A stretch of DNA of 64,000 nt from Streptomyces sp. BK239 (GTDB lineage Bacteria; Actinomycetota; Actinomycetes; Streptomycetales; Streptomycetaceae). Shown here in pieces: positions 34,767 through 44,036 of this stretch (positions are counted from its first letter, which is position 1; every line of letters starts with the position of its first letter). Under the pieces are notes generated by a model that saw nothing but the letters and a program-made list of their open reading frames with translations, was not told the origin of the DNA and ran no database searches. The stretch is taken from the NCBI RefSeq assembly GCF_004217285.1, contig NZ_SHKS01000009.1, positions 186,001 to 250,000 of the forward strand, given 5' to 3'. Position numbers and translations under genes: made by a program.

Positions 34767-35585
34767 TTGGCCACAGGCACGGAACCCCGCCCCCCGAGCG
34801 GTGTGCGCACCCCGACGCGCGCCGCCATCACCGCCCCCCATCTGCGCACCGACCGCTGGTGGCTGGCCCCCGCCGTCACCGCCGCCGGGCTGTTCGCCTT
34901 CATCGTGTACTCGACCTGGCGGGCCTTCTCCGACGCCCACTACTACGCGGCGCCGTACGTCTCGCCGTTCTACTCGCCCTGTCTGGCCGAGCGCTGTGAG
35001 CCGATGCACGCGGGCCCGAACTGGGAGATCTTCGGAAGCTGGTGGGGCGTCTCGCCCGCGATCATCATCCTGATCTTCCCGCTGGGCTTCCGGCTGACCT
35101 GCTACTACTACCGCAAGGCGTACTACCGGGGCTTCTGGGCCTCCCCGCCGGCCTGCGCGGTCGCCGAACCGCACCGCCGGTACACCGGCGAGACCCGCTT
35201 CCCGCTGATCCTGCAGAACGTCCACCGCTACTTCTTCTACGCGGCGCTCCCCGTCGCGGGCATCCTCACCTACGACACCGTGCTCGCCTTCCGCGACGAG
35301 CACTACGCGTGGGGCCACATGGGCCTGGGCACCCTCGTCTTCCTGGTCAACATCGTGCTGATCTGGGCGTACACGCTCTCCTGCCACTCCTGCCGGCACA
35401 TCGTGGGCGGCAAGCTCAGGCACTTCTCCAGGCATCCCGTGCGCTACCAGCTGTGGCAGTGGGCGGGGAGGCTGAACGCCCGCCACATGCAGCTGGCCTG
35501 GGCGTCGCTGGTCAGCGTCGCGCTCGCCGACTTCTACGTGTACCTGGTCGCCTCGGGCGCCTTCGCCGATCCGCGCTTCTTCTAG
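34767..35585 (+). CDS. sdhC: Succinate dehydrogenase membrane cytochrome b subunit
   Basis: This 272-aa integral membrane protein has about five hydrophobic segments (for instance VTAAGLFAFIVYSTW and MGLGTLVFLVNIVLIWAYTL) and several histidines placed within or near helices (NVHRYFFYAAL, LSCHSCRH) that could ligate heme b, as in the single-subunit, di-heme (type B) anchors. The start is TTG 34767 after GAAAGGTG; no better start lies nearby. It is followed by the flavoprotein and iron-sulfur subunits, giving a three-gene complex II operon. Confidence 0.82.
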   Translation: MATGTEPRPPSGVRTPTRAAITAPHLRTDRWWLAPAVTAAGLFAFIVYSTWRAFSDAHYYAAPYVSPFYSPCLAERCEPMHAGPNWEIFGSWWGVSPAIIILIFPLGFRLTCYYYRKAYYRGFWASPPACAVAEPHRRYTGETRFPLILQNVHRYFFYAALPVAGILTYDTVLAFRDEHYAWGHMGLGTLVFLVNIVLIWAYTLSCHSCRHIVGGKLRHFSRHPVRYQLWQWAGRLNARHMQLAWASLVSVALADFYVYLVASGAFADPRFF

Positions 35586-35602
35586 ACGAGTGGGGCTTTG
35601 TG

Positions 35603-37534
35603 ATGTCCGTGGTCGACCGGCAGGAGTGGGACGTCGTCGTGGTCGGGGCCGGCGGCGCCGGTCTGCGCGCCGCCATCGAGGCGCGTGAGCGGGGCGCGCG
35701 CACGGCCGTGATCTGCAAGTCGCTGTTCGGCAAGGCGCACACCGTGATGGCCGAGGGCGGCATCGCGGCGGCCATGGCCAACGCCAACGAGCACGACACC
35801 TGGCAGGTGCACTTCCGCGACACCATGCGCGGGGGCAAGTTCCTCAACCAGTGGCGGATGGCCGAGCTGCACGCGCGGGAGGCGCCGCAGCGGGTGTGGG
35901 AGCTGGAGACCTGGGGCGCCCTGTTCGACCGCACCGCGGACGGCCGGATCTCCCAGCGCAACTTCGGCGGCCATGAGTACCCGCGCCTGGCGCACGTCGG
36001 CGACCGCACCGGACTGGAGCTGATCCGCACCCTCCAGCAGAAGATCGTCGCCCTCCAGCAGGAGGACTTCAAGGAGACCGGCGACCACGAGTTGCGCCTC
36101 AAGGTCTTCCAGGAGTGCACGGTCACCCGGATCCTCAAGGACGGCTCACGCGTCAGCGGGGTCTTCGCCTACGAGCGTGAGACCGGCCGTTTCCTCGTCC
36201 TCGAAGCCCCTGCCGTCGTGATCGCGACCGGCGGCATCGGCAAGTCATTCAAGGTGACGTCGAACTCCTGGGAGTACACCGGCGACGGCCACGCGCTCGC
36301 CCTGCTCGCGGGCGCGCCCCTGTTGAACATGGAATTCGTGCAGTTCCATCCGACGGGCATGGTCTGGCCGCCGTCGGTGAAGGGCATCCTCGTCACCGAG
36401 TCCGTGCGCGGCGACGGCGGGGTGCTCAGGAACTCCGAGGGCCGGCGGTTCATGTTCGACTACATCCCGGACGTGTTCAAGGAGAAGTACGCCCAGTCCG
36501 AGGACGAGGCCGACCGCTGGTACGACGACCCCGACCACAACCGGCGGCCCCCCGAACTGCTCCCCCGCGACGAGGTCGCCCGCGCCATCAACGCCGAGGT
36601 GAAGGCGGGCCGGGGCTCCCCGCACGGGGGCGTCTTCCTCGACGTGTCCACACGGATGCCCGCCGAGGTCGTCAAACGGCGGCTCCCGTCGATGTACCAC
36701 CAGTTCAAGGAGCTCGCCGACGTCGACATCACCGCGGAGGCGATGGAGGTCGGCCCGACCTGCCACTACGTGATGGGCGGCATCGCCGTCGACTCCGACA
36801 CGGCCGCCGCGCGCGGGGTGCCCGGGCTGTACGCGGCCGGTGAGGTGGCCGGCGGGATGCACGGCTCCAACCGGCTCGGCGGCAACTCCCTCTCCGACCT
36901 GCTGGTGTTCGGCCGCCGGGCGGGACTGCACGCCGCCGAGTACGCGGCGGGCCTCGCCGCCGGGCGGCCCCCGGTCGACGACACACAGGTCGACCTGGCC
37001 GCCGCGGAGGCTCTGCGCCCCTTCTCCGCCGAGGAGCCCTCGGGGGCGCCCGCGGAGAACCCGTACACCCTCCACCAGGAACTCCAGCAGACGATGAACG
37101 ACCTGGTCGGCATCATCCGCCGGCAGGGCGAGATGGAGCAGGCCCTGGAGAAACTGGCGGAGCTGCGGGTACGGGCCCGGCGGGCCGGCGTCGAGGGCCA
37201 CCGCCAGTTCAACCCGGGCTGGCACCTCGCCCTGGACCTCAGGAACATGCTGCTGGTGAGCGAGTGCGTGGCGCGGGCCGCGCTGGAACGCACCGAGTCG
37301 CGCGGCGGCCACACCCGCGAGGACCACCCGGCGATGGAACGCGCCTGGCGCAACGTCAATCTGCTGTGCCGGCCCGCCGAACCGGCCGCCGGACCGGAGG
37401 GCGCCGCCGACCCGTCCCGCGGGAAGATCGTCCTGTCACGGGAGACCACCGACCCCGTCCGCCCCGACCTGCTCGCCCTCTTCGAGAAGGAGGAGCTGGT
37501 CAAGTACTTCGCCGAAGAGGAGCTGTACCGATGA
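35603..37534 (+). CDS. sdhA: Succinate dehydrogenase/fumarate reductase flavoprotein subunit
   Basis: This 643-aa FAD-binding subunit oxidises succinate to fumarate. The N-terminal dinucleotide fold (VVVVGAGGAGLRAAIEA), the FAD-linking histidine region (FGKAHTVMAEGGIAAA), the substrate-binding MEFVQFHPTGM, the catalytic arginine region (GPTCHYVMGGIAVD) and GMHGSNRLGGNSLSDLLVFGRRAG are all present. ATG 35603 is used. Its stop overlaps the start of sdhB by four bases. The C-terminal helical bundle (about 500-643) is of normal length. Confidence 0.93.
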   Translation: MSVVDRQEWDVVVVGAGGAGLRAAIEARERGARTAVICKSLFGKAHTVMAEGGIAAAMANANEHDTWQVHFRDTMRGGKFLNQWRMAELHAREAPQRVWELETWGALFDRTADGRISQRNFGGHEYPRLAHVGDRTGLELIRTLQQKIVALQQEDFKETGDHELRLKVFQECTVTRILKDGSRVSGVFAYERETGRFLVLEAPAVVIATGGIGKSFKVTSNSWEYTGDGHALALLAGAPLLNMEFVQFHPTGMVWPPSVKGILVTESVRGDGGVLRNSEGRRFMFDYIPDVFKEKYAQSEDEADRWYDDPDHNRRPPELLPRDEVARAINAEVKAGRGSPHGGVFLDVSTRMPAEVVKRRLPSMYHQFKELADVDITAEAMEVGPTCHYVMGGIAVDSDTAAARGVPGLYAAGEVAGGMHGSNRLGGNSLSDLLVFGRRAGLHAAEYAAGLAAGRPPVDDTQVDLAAAEALRPFSAEEPSGAPAENPYTLHQELQQTMNDLVGIIRRQGEMEQALEKLAELRVRARRAGVEGHRQFNPGWHLALDLRNMLLVSECVARAALERTESRGGHTREDHPAMERAWRNVNLLCRPAEPAAGPEGAADPSRGKIVLSRETTDPVRPDLLALFEKEELVKYFAEEELYR

Positions 37535-38298
37535 GCGGCTACCAGGCCCACTTCAGAGTGTGGCGCGGCGACGTCGAGGGCGGCGGCCTGAAGGACTTCG
37601 AGGTCGAGGTCAACGAGGGCGAGGTGGTCCTCGACATCGTGCACCGCCTCCAGGCCACCCAGGCCCCCGACCTCGCCGTGCGCTGGAACTGTAAGGCGGG
37701 CAAGTGCGGTTCCTGCTCGGCCGAGGTCAACGGGCGGCCCCGGCTCATGTGCATGACCCGCATGTCGGTCTTCGGCCGGGACGAGACGATCACCGTCACA
37801 CCGCTGCGTGCCTTCCCGGTCGTCCGCGACCTGGTCACCGACGTCGGCTTCAACTACCGCAAGGCCAGGGAGATCCCGTCCTTCGTGCCGCCGGAGGGGG
37901 TGGCTCCCGGCGAGTACCGCATGTTCCAGGAGGACGTGGACCGGTCGCAGGAGTTCCGCAAGTGCATCGAGTGCTTCCTGTGCCAGGACACCTGCCATGT
38001 GGTCCGCGACCACGAGGAGAACAAGCCGGTCTTCGCGGGGCCCCGCTTCCTGATGCGGATCGCGGAGCTGGACATGCACCCGCTGGACGCGGCCGAGGAG
38101 AGCGGCCTCGACCGCAAGAAGACCGCCCAGGACGCCCACGGTCTCGGCTACTGCAACATCACCAAGTGCTGCACGGAGGTCTGCCCCGAAGGCATCAAGA
38201 TCACCGACAACGCCCTGATCCCCCTGAAGGAGCGTGCCGTCGACCGCAAGTACGACCCGCTGGTGTGGCTGGGCGACAAGATCCGCCGGCGGAGCTGA
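37531..38298 (+). CDS. sdhB: Succinate dehydrogenase iron-sulfur subunit
   Basis: The 255-aa protein passes electrons from FAD to quinone through three clusters. The [2Fe-2S] ligands lie in CKAGKCGSCS and CMTRMS; the [4Fe-4S]/[3Fe-4S] ligands in CIECFLCQDTC and CNITKCCTEVCPEG. Length and order are normal for SdhB/FrdB. ATG 37531 overlaps the sdhA stop (ATGA). Confidence 0.94.
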   Translation: MSGYQAHFRVWRGDVEGGGLKDFEVEVNEGEVVLDIVHRLQATQAPDLAVRWNCKAGKCGSCSAEVNGRPRLMCMTRMSVFGRDETITVTPLRAFPVVRDLVTDVGFNYRKAREIPSFVPPEGVAPGEYRMFQEDVDRSQEFRKCIECFLCQDTCHVVRDHEENKPVFAGPRFLMRIAELDMHPLDAAEESGLDRKKTAQDAHGLGYCNITKCCTEVCPEGIKITDNALIPLKERAVDRKYDPLVWLGDKIRRRS

Positions 38299-38299
38299 C

Positions 38300-38313
38300 G
38301 CTCCCCGGGGAGC
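38300..38313. terminator. 14-base palindrome between convergent genes
   Basis: GCTCCCCGGGGAGC lies directly after the sdhB stop and abuts the stop of the converging gene. It is short but could end transcription from both sides. Confidence 0.4.
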
Positions 38314-39440
38314 TAGCGCACCCAGCCGTCCTGGTAGGCCTGCCAGTCCTCCTCCTGTGCGGCGAAGTCGACGTAGGCGGCGACGCCGAAGTTGCGCCGG
38401 TCCGCGTCCGTGCGGGACAGGCCGAGGCGTACGCCGCGGACGGCGCCGGCGACGGTCTCCGCGTGCTCCCAGTGGCCGAACCCCTTCTGGTGGTAGAAGG
38501 GCAGGCCCATCAGCAGGTCGGTGGTCTGCGGGGTGACCTCCAGGGCCAGGGAGGTCTGCTGGGCGACATAGCCGCCGTACGTGCTCTCCAGCGGCTGCAT
38601 GGTGTCGTACGACATCAGCGCGATCTGGTCCACGCGGCGGGCGACCTGGCCGAAGAACCGCTGCGACCACCACTTCGGGTGGCCGGTGAGCGTGCCCCGG
38701 GCGGTGTGCAGGCCCGGCAGCGGGTCGATCTGGTGGGCGGCGACGGAGAGCGGGACGCCCCGGGCCGCGGTGACGGCGTGCAGGGCGTCGAGGAGGGTGA
38801 GGTAGTCGGCGTCGTCGGAGTGCAGGGGCTCCAGGTCGAAGTGGGCGCCCTCGAAGCCTGCGGCGAGGATCTCGCGGGTCGACCGCACCACGGCGGCCCG
38901 GGTCGGGGCGCTCTCCAGCCGCATGCCGCCGGACCCCTCACTGGCGAGGACGTCGCCCAGCCAGGCCTGGACCCTGATCCCGGGCATCTCGCGGTGCACG
39001 GCGGCCAGGAACCAGCGGGCGTTCGGGTACGCCGACGCGGGCAGTGTGCCGTCGTGCTCCAGGGGGCCCGCGTGGACGTAGAGGTCGCGGATGCCGGTGC
39101 GCTTCAGCCGGGCGGCGAGGGCGGTGACGTCGGCGTCCTTCTTACGGCCGTCGACCCAGGCGTGGCCGAGCCAGAGTGCGTCCTTGCCCCGGGTGAACGT
39201 GCCGTCGGCCGGGTCGCCCATGTAGTTCACGCGCAGGACGGTGAGGGCGGTGAGGAGCGGGACGAGGAGGATCAGGGGGACGGCGAGGGCCAGGCGGCGG
39301 AGCAGGCGACGGCGCTTGCTCGGCGCCGGTTCGGCGCGTCGGGTTTCCTCGGTGGGCTGTGCCGGCTCCTCGGACGGTCGTGCCTCTTCCTCCGGTCGCT
39401 TCTCGGCCGCGGGCTCGTCGGTCTGCGGCGAGTTGCCCAT
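38313..39440 (-). CDS. Membrane-anchored glycoside hydrolase-like TIM-barrel protein
   Basis: The 375-aa product has a Glu/Pro-rich cytoplasmic N-terminus of about 45 residues, one transmembrane helix (LALAVPLILLVPLLTALTVL) and an extracytoplasmic domain of about 300 residues. LWLGHAWVDGRKKDADVTALAARLKRTGIRDLYVHAG, FEGAHFDLEPLHSDDADYLTLLDAL and LMSYDTM follow the strand order of GH18-like barrels, with the DLEP glutamate in the catalytic place. The substrate is unknown; cell-wall or exopolysaccharide glycans are possible. No gene is coupled to it. Confidence 0.72.
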   Translation of the reverse strand: MGNSPQTDEPAAEKRPEEEARPSEEPAQPTEETRRAEPAPSKRRRLLRRLALAVPLILLVPLLTALTVLRVNYMGDPADGTFTRGKDALWLGHAWVDGRKKDADVTALAARLKRTGIRDLYVHAGPLEHDGTLPASAYPNARWFLAAVHREMPGIRVQAWLGDVLASEGSGGMRLESAPTRAAVVRSTREILAAGFEGAHFDLEPLHSDDADYLTLLDALHAVTAARGVPLSVAAHQIDPLPGLHTARGTLTGHPKWWSQRFFGQVARRVDQIALMSYDTMQPLESTYGGYVAQQTSLALEVTPQTTDLLMGLPFYHQKGFGHWEHAETVAGAVRGVRLGLSRTDADRRNFGVAAYVDFAAQEEDWQAYQDGWVR

Positions 39441-39562
39441 CTTGAGTCCCCCTTCTGGCGCACGACGTGCTGCCCGGCGGTGCGGCCGGAGTCGTGTGGC
39501 CGACGTTGCCGAAGAGGACGAGGGGAACGGGTGTTCCGGTTGCGATCACGCGGGACCGCGGG

Positions 39563-42478
39563 TCAGAACAGGCTGAGCAGCGCCTCCGCGGGGTCCGTGA
39601 GCGTCGTCTCCCCGTCGGGGAGGGGGAGTTCGAACCAGACGGTCTTGCCGCGCGGGGTGCGCCGGGAACCCCAGGCCGCGGAGAGCAGGCCCACCAGCTG
39701 GAGGCCCCGGCCGCCCTCGTCGGTGTCGCGGGCGCGACGGCGGCGCGGCTGGACCAGACCGGCGTCCCAGACCTCGCAGACGAGGGTGCGGTCGAGCAGC
39801 AGCCGTAGTCGGATCTCGCCCTCGCCGTACCGCAGCGCGTTCGTCACCAGCTCGCTGACCAGCAACTCCGTGGTGTCCACGAGCTGTTCGAGACCCCATG
39901 CCAGCAGTTGGGTGCGCGCGTGCTCGCGGGCCCGGCCCACACTGCGCGGCTCGCGGGGCAGGGTCCAGTCGCCGACCGAGTCGACGGGCAGGCCCTGGAC
40001 ACGTGCCATCAGCAGGGCGATGTCGTCCTCGCCGTGGTGGGTGTCGAGGGTGTTGAGGACGTGGTCGCAGACGTCCTCCAGCGGCCTGGACGGGTCGGTG
40101 AGCGCGCCGACGAACGCCTGGAGCCCCTCGTCGAGCGGATGGTCGCGGGACTCGACAAGGCCGTCCGTGTAGAGCGCGAGCAGCGCGCCCTCGGGCAGGT
40201 CGACCTCCACCTCCTCGAAGGGCTCGCCCCCGACGCCGAGCGGCATGCCCGGCGGCACGTCGAGCATCAGCGCCGCCTCGCCGGGTTCCACCAGCACCGG
40301 CGGGAGATGACCCGCGTTGGCGAAGGTGCACCGGCGGGTGACGGAGTCGTAGACCGCGTAGACGCAGGTCGCGAGGTACACCTCGGACAGGTCGGCCTCG
40401 CGGGGCCGGCGGGCCGCGCGCGTCGCCTGCTGGACCCCGCCGGGGGTGCCGAGGCCGCGTGCGATCTCGTCCAACGCCGAGAGCACTTCCGCCGGTTCGA
40501 GGTCGAGCAGCGCCAGCGTGCGGACGGCGGTGCGGAGTTCGCCCATGGCGACCGCGGCGCGCAGCCCGCGCCCCATCACGTCGCCGACCACCAACGCCGT
40601 ACGGTGGCCGGGCAGTTCGATGACGTCGAACCAGTCGCCGCCGACCTCGCTGGGGCGGCCGGTGGAGACGCTGCCCGGCAGGTAGCGGCAGGCGATGTCC
40701 AGTCCGGAGGCGACCGGGTCGCCGGGCGGCAGCAGGGACCGTTGCAGTATCAACGCCCGCTCGTGCTCCCGGCGGTACAGGCGCGCGTTGTCGATGCACA
40801 CCGCCGCCCGGGCCGCGAGCTCCACCGCCAGGTCCCGGTCGCGGTCCCCGAACGGCTCGCTGCCCTTGGTCCGCGAGAACTGCGCGAGTCCCACGACGGT
40901 GTCGTGCGCGACCATCGGGACGGCGAGCGTGGACTGCACCGCCCCGCCCTCCTCGCCGGGGATGTACTGCGGGCGTGCGGTGCGCAGGGCGTCCGCGCAC
41001 TGGGAGTTGAAGGGGTAGTGGTGGACCGCGCCGACGGCGACGGGGGTGCCGCCGGCGGCGAACGGGGCGTCGGAGACGGCGGACGCGAAGGCGACGCGGC
41101 GCAGTTCGGCGCTGCCGTCGGCCAGGCCGTGCGGGGCCTCGTCGCCGACCAGGAGGCCCTGGTAGAGGTCGACGGTGGCCAGGTCGCAGAAGCCGGGCAC
41201 GACCACGTCGAGGAGTTCGCGCGCGGTCGTCTCCAGGTCGAGCGAGTTCCCTATGCGGGCCCCCGCGTCGTTGAGAAGGGCGAGATTGCGCCGGGCGGCG
41301 GCGGCCTCGCGGGCGGCCTCGCGGCGGGCGGTGATGTCGGTGCCGAGCCAGGCGATGCCGATCGGCCGGCCCGAACCGCTGTGCACGCGGTAGAGATTGA
41401 TGGACCAGTGGCGGCGCTCTTCGGAGTCCGGCACGAACCCGGTGACGTGCATGTCCGTGATGGAGTCGCCGGTCTGCAGCACCCGGCGCAGGATCGCGCT
41501 GACCCGCTCGGCCTCGGAGCGGGGCAGGTAGTCGTGGACGCCCTTGCCGCGGTGGTCGTCGGGGGTGCCGCCGAAGAGGGAGGCGAAGCGGTGGTTGGCG
41601 CGCCGGACCCGCAGGTCGGGGTCGATCAGCAGGAAACCGAAGGGCGATTGGCCGAAAATCGCCTGCGAGGCGGCGAGGTCGGTCTCGATGCTGCGCAGGG
41701 TGCGGACGTCGACGACTATGCAGACGGCGGCCTTCTCGCCCTCCTGGGTGCGCGTCGGCATGACGTACACCTCGGCGAGTCCTTCCTCGCCGCGCCGGCC
41801 GTCGTCGGTGTCGGGCATCCGGAAGGGGACGACGCCGGTCCACTCGCGGCCGTCGAGGATCTCGGCCATCTTGCGCTGGCCGTGTTCGCGCAGGTCGGGG
41901 TCGATGAACGCGTCGATGGGGTCCATGCCGACGGCCCGCCCGGCGGGGATGCCGAAGATCTGCTCGGCGCGCAGGCTCCACTGGTCGACGAGTCCGTCGG
42001 GGCCGATCGAGAACGAGGCGGCCTTGATGTAGTCGTAGATCGAGCCGGGCGGGCTGCTCTGCCACATGGCGTCCCCGGGCTGTGCCTCACCGCCGAGTGC
42101 GCCGAGACCGCCGAGGCCGTCGTGGCCGAACGGGGTGCGAGCGGCGGGTTCGTCGCGGTGGGTGTGGTCGTCGCGGCCGGGGTTTCGGTCGATGCCGGCG
42201 TTTCCGTCGGCGCCGGGGTTTCCGTCGGCGCCGGGGTTTCCGTTTGTTCCGGTGTTTCCGTTTGTGCCGGTGTTTCCGCTCCGGCCGCCGTTCTCGCCGC
42301 GGCGTTCCCGGCCGCGGCCCTCGCCTTCGCCGTCACCGTCGCCGTCGGTCACGTCGACGTGTCCGGCGTCCCGCCCGGCGTCGCGACCGACGCCGGCGGC
42401 GAGTTCACCCGCGGCCTTCGCCCTCGCGCCGTCCGACGGGTCCTCGGACTCCGTGGCCTTCGCTGGTATCTCGCTCAC
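39563..42478 (-). CDS. PAS/GAF/SpoIIE phosphatase with C-terminal RsbW-like kinase domain
   Basis: This 971-aa signalling protein starts at GTG 42478 behind GGAGGGGA. In order it has a Gly/Asn/Asp-rich arm with a six-residue repeat (about 67-100), two PAS domains (about 145-260 and 265-385), a GAF domain (about 395-565), a SpoIIE/PP2C-like Ser/Thr phosphatase (about 580-815; VGGDWFDVIELPGHRTALVVGDVMGRG and LYTDGLVESRD carry metal-binding aspartates) and an HATPase_c_2 domain (ELVSELVTNALRYGEGEI, about 850-955). Such proteins adjust anti-sigma/anti-anti-sigma switches. The neighbouring RsbW-like kinase gene supports that. Inputs and target sigma factor are unknown. Confidence 0.9.
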   Translation of the reverse strand: MSEIPAKATESEDPSDGARAKAAGELAAGVGRDAGRDAGHVDVTDGDGDGEGEGRGRERRGENGGRSGNTGTNGNTGTNGNPGADGNPGADGNAGIDRNPGRDDHTHRDEPAARTPFGHDGLGGLGALGGEAQPGDAMWQSSPPGSIYDYIKAASFSIGPDGLVDQWSLRAEQIFGIPAGRAVGMDPIDAFIDPDLREHGQRKMAEILDGREWTGVVPFRMPDTDDGRRGEEGLAEVYVMPTRTQEGEKAAVCIVVDVRTLRSIETDLAASQAIFGQSPFGFLLIDPDLRVRRANHRFASLFGGTPDDHRGKGVHDYLPRSEAERVSAILRRVLQTGDSITDMHVTGFVPDSEERRHWSINLYRVHSGSGRPIGIAWLGTDITARREAAREAAAARRNLALLNDAGARIGNSLDLETTARELLDVVVPGFCDLATVDLYQGLLVGDEAPHGLADGSAELRRVAFASAVSDAPFAAGGTPVAVGAVHHYPFNSQCADALRTARPQYIPGEEGGAVQSTLAVPMVAHDTVVGLAQFSRTKGSEPFGDRDRDLAVELAARAAVCIDNARLYRREHERALILQRSLLPPGDPVASGLDIACRYLPGSVSTGRPSEVGGDWFDVIELPGHRTALVVGDVMGRGLRAAVAMGELRTAVRTLALLDLEPAEVLSALDEIARGLGTPGGVQQATRAARRPREADLSEVYLATCVYAVYDSVTRRCTFANAGHLPPVLVEPGEAALMLDVPPGMPLGVGGEPFEEVEVDLPEGALLALYTDGLVESRDHPLDEGLQAFVGALTDPSRPLEDVCDHVLNTLDTHHGEDDIALLMARVQGLPVDSVGDWTLPREPRSVGRAREHARTQLLAWGLEQLVDTTELLVSELVTNALRYGEGEIRLRLLLDRTLVCEVWDAGLVQPRRRRARDTDEGGRGLQLVGLLSAAWGSRRTPRGKTVWFELPLPDGETTLTDPAEALLSLF
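42180..42276 (-). repeat. 18-base imperfect tandem repeat inside the phosphatase gene
   Basis: The unit encodes GNPGAD or GNTGTN and is repeated about five times, giving a flexible collagen-like stretch. Copy number is likely to vary between strains. Confidence 0.75.
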
Positions 42479-42808
42479 GCGAACCGTCCCCTCCAGCTCA
42501 CCGCGCCCGGCACCGGTCACCGGGGGCGGCTGCCCGCAGTATCCAGCACTACGGCGCCGCGCGGCACGGTGTTCACGATCACAGCTCGGTCCCGCTGTTT
42601 TCCGGACCGTTCCGTGACAACACTGCCAGTCTTCTAACCAGCGGACCCGTGGTCGAACCGCACCTTCCGGCACGGGTCGCCGGCGAGGCGTCCGGGAGCC
42701 GCGGGCCGGGGCGCGACGCACGGGCGGGCGCCGGCGCGACAGGCACGGCGCGCGGACCTCCGGAGCCCCAGCCTTCCAGACGCGGCCCCACTCCCGTGGG
42801 CTTCCGGC
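42479..42808. other. 330-base gap between the kinase and phosphatase genes
   Basis: It should hold the promoter of the large phosphatase gene (minus strand). Around 42605-42645 the sequence is AT-richer (CAACACTGCCAGTCTTCTAACC), but no -35/-10 pair convinces me. No gene is seen. Confidence 0.4.
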
Positions 42809-43216
42809 TCAACCGGGTACAGCCAGTTCGAACCACACCGTCTTGCCGATGCCTCCGGGGCGGGTGCCCCAACGGCGCGAGGAGGAGGCGACCAGCTGAA
42901 GCCCCCGGCCGCCCTCGTCGTCCAGCCCGGCGACGCGCTCGTGCGGCGGATCGGGCAGCGGGTCGGAGACCTCCACCAGCAGGACCCCGTCCAGTCCGGC
43001 CGGGCGGATCAGCCGGACGCCGATGGGGCCGGTGGCGTGCCGCAGCGCGTTGGTCACCAGCTCGCTGACCAGCAGGGCGGCGAGATCGCCGAGGCTGTCG
43101 AGGCCCCAGCCGCGCAACTGGCCCCGGACGGCACCGCGAGCCCTGCGCACCGCTCCCGGATCCGCGGGGAAGGTCCACTCGGCGCGCTCGCCTCCGCTGT
43201 CGATCACGCCGATCAC
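42809..43216 (-). CDS. RsbW-like ATP-binding anti-sigma/serine kinase
   Basis: This 135-aa protein is a stand-alone HATPase_c_2 domain: WTFPADPGAVRRARGAVRGQL, LLVSELVTNALRHATGPIGVRL (N box) and DEGGRGLQLVASSSRRWGTR (G box). Proteins of this kind either bind sigma factors or phosphorylate STAS-domain antagonists. It resembles the C-terminal domain of the phosphatase next to it, and the two probably arose by duplication or act on the same partner. GTG 43216 is used; its ribosome binding site is weak. Confidence 0.85.
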   Translation of the reverse strand: MIGVIDSGGERAEWTFPADPGAVRRARGAVRGQLRGWGLDSLGDLAALLVSELVTNALRHATGPIGVRLIRPAGLDGVLLVEVSDPLPDPPHERVAGLDDEGGRGLQLVASSSRRWGTRPGGIGKTVWFELAVPG

Positions 43217-43262
43217 ATCCCGGGCCCGGCGAGGAACACCCCTGTCCGTTTTCGTGGGGTTA

Positions 43263-43523
43263 ATGGGCCCATACCCGATATCGCCCGCGCCTCACCGTGC
43301 GAGCAACGGGAGTTCCCGCTGCATCACCGAGGCCCAGGAGGACTCCCTGATCGCGGCGGGGCTGCTTCAGGACCCACGTGGGCTCCACGGGTACAAGTAC
43401 GCGATCGACACCCTCGGCGCCCCGCTCGCACTCCGGGTCCCGGCCACCGCGATCCTTCTGACCTCCGATCGCGACGACTGGTCGGACCTCTACGGGAAGC
43501 GCGTGATCATCAAAAACGCGTGA
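43263..43523 (+). pseudogene. Truncated PIN-domain (VapC-like) remnant
   Basis: From about codon 20 the frame encodes ITEAQEDSLIAAGLLQD, GLHGYKYAIDTLGAPLAL and ILLTSDRDDWSDLYGKRVIIKNA, the C-terminal half of a PIN-domain ribonuclease of the kind paired with antitoxins in actinobacteria. The N-terminal part with the first catalytic Asp (usually IVLDTSAV or similar) is missing and the 20 codons after ATG 43263 look random. The expected Asp in KYAID and LTSD remain. No antitoxin gene is beside it. I treat it as a decayed toxin gene. Confidence 0.6.
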
Positions 43524-43560
43524 GCACCGCCGCCCGCGGGGAGCCGGGCTCGGCGCACCT

Positions 43561-43965
43561 TCAGAGCAGTGTTCCGCCGGCCTTGAGGTCGTCGAACAGC
43601 AGCTGGTCGACCGGAGGAACCAGAGGGCGGTCCGCGTACGAGAACCAGGCGGTCTCCTCGATCTCGCTGCTCGCGGACAGCGTCCCCTCATAGCGCGCGG
43701 TGTAGCAACTCATGCGCACCACGGTGCCGGTCGGCGCGCCGGGCACCTCGGCCTCATAGGTGCCCACGTGCACCGCCGTGGACGGATCGAGGAGCACCGT
43801 CAGCTCCTCCTTGACCTCACGCAGCAGGGTCTCCAGGTCGCTCTCCGCACCCTCCCGCTTGCCACCGGGGATGTAGAAGACGTCCTTCCCCCGGGGCCTG
43901 GCGCAGAGAATCCTGCCGTTCTCCACGAGCACCCACGCCACCGTGTCGATCAGGGCCGTCATCAC
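43561..43965 (-). CDS. NUDIX hydrolase
   Basis: The 134-aa protein carries the Nudix box as GGKREGAESDLETLLREVKEELT (G, E, RE and EE in register), which binds metal and cleaves a nucleoside diphosphate linked to another moiety. The N-terminal strand (IDTVAWVLVENGRILCARPRGK) is normal. The substrate is unknown; members of this size act on NTPs, oxidised nucleotides or dinucleoside polyphosphates. Start at GTG 43965 or ATG 43962. Confidence 0.88.
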   Translation of the reverse strand: MMTALIDTVAWVLVENGRILCARPRGKDVFYIPGGKREGAESDLETLLREVKEELTVLLDPSTAVHVGTYEAEVPGAPTGTVVRMSCYTARYEGTLSASSEIEETAWFSYADRPLVPPVDQLLFDDLKAGGTLL

Positions 43966-44036
43966 TCCGCCTTCACCATCCGGAACCGTCGTCAGTCAGG
44001 ACCTTAACGAGCCCGGCACGCGTCCGCCGGGCCGTT

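Noticed and set aside
39908..42637. A 909-codon plus-strand frame opposite the phosphatase gene.
   Set aside because: The minus-strand frame has PAS, GAF and SpoIIE motifs; the plus-strand one is a composition shadow.
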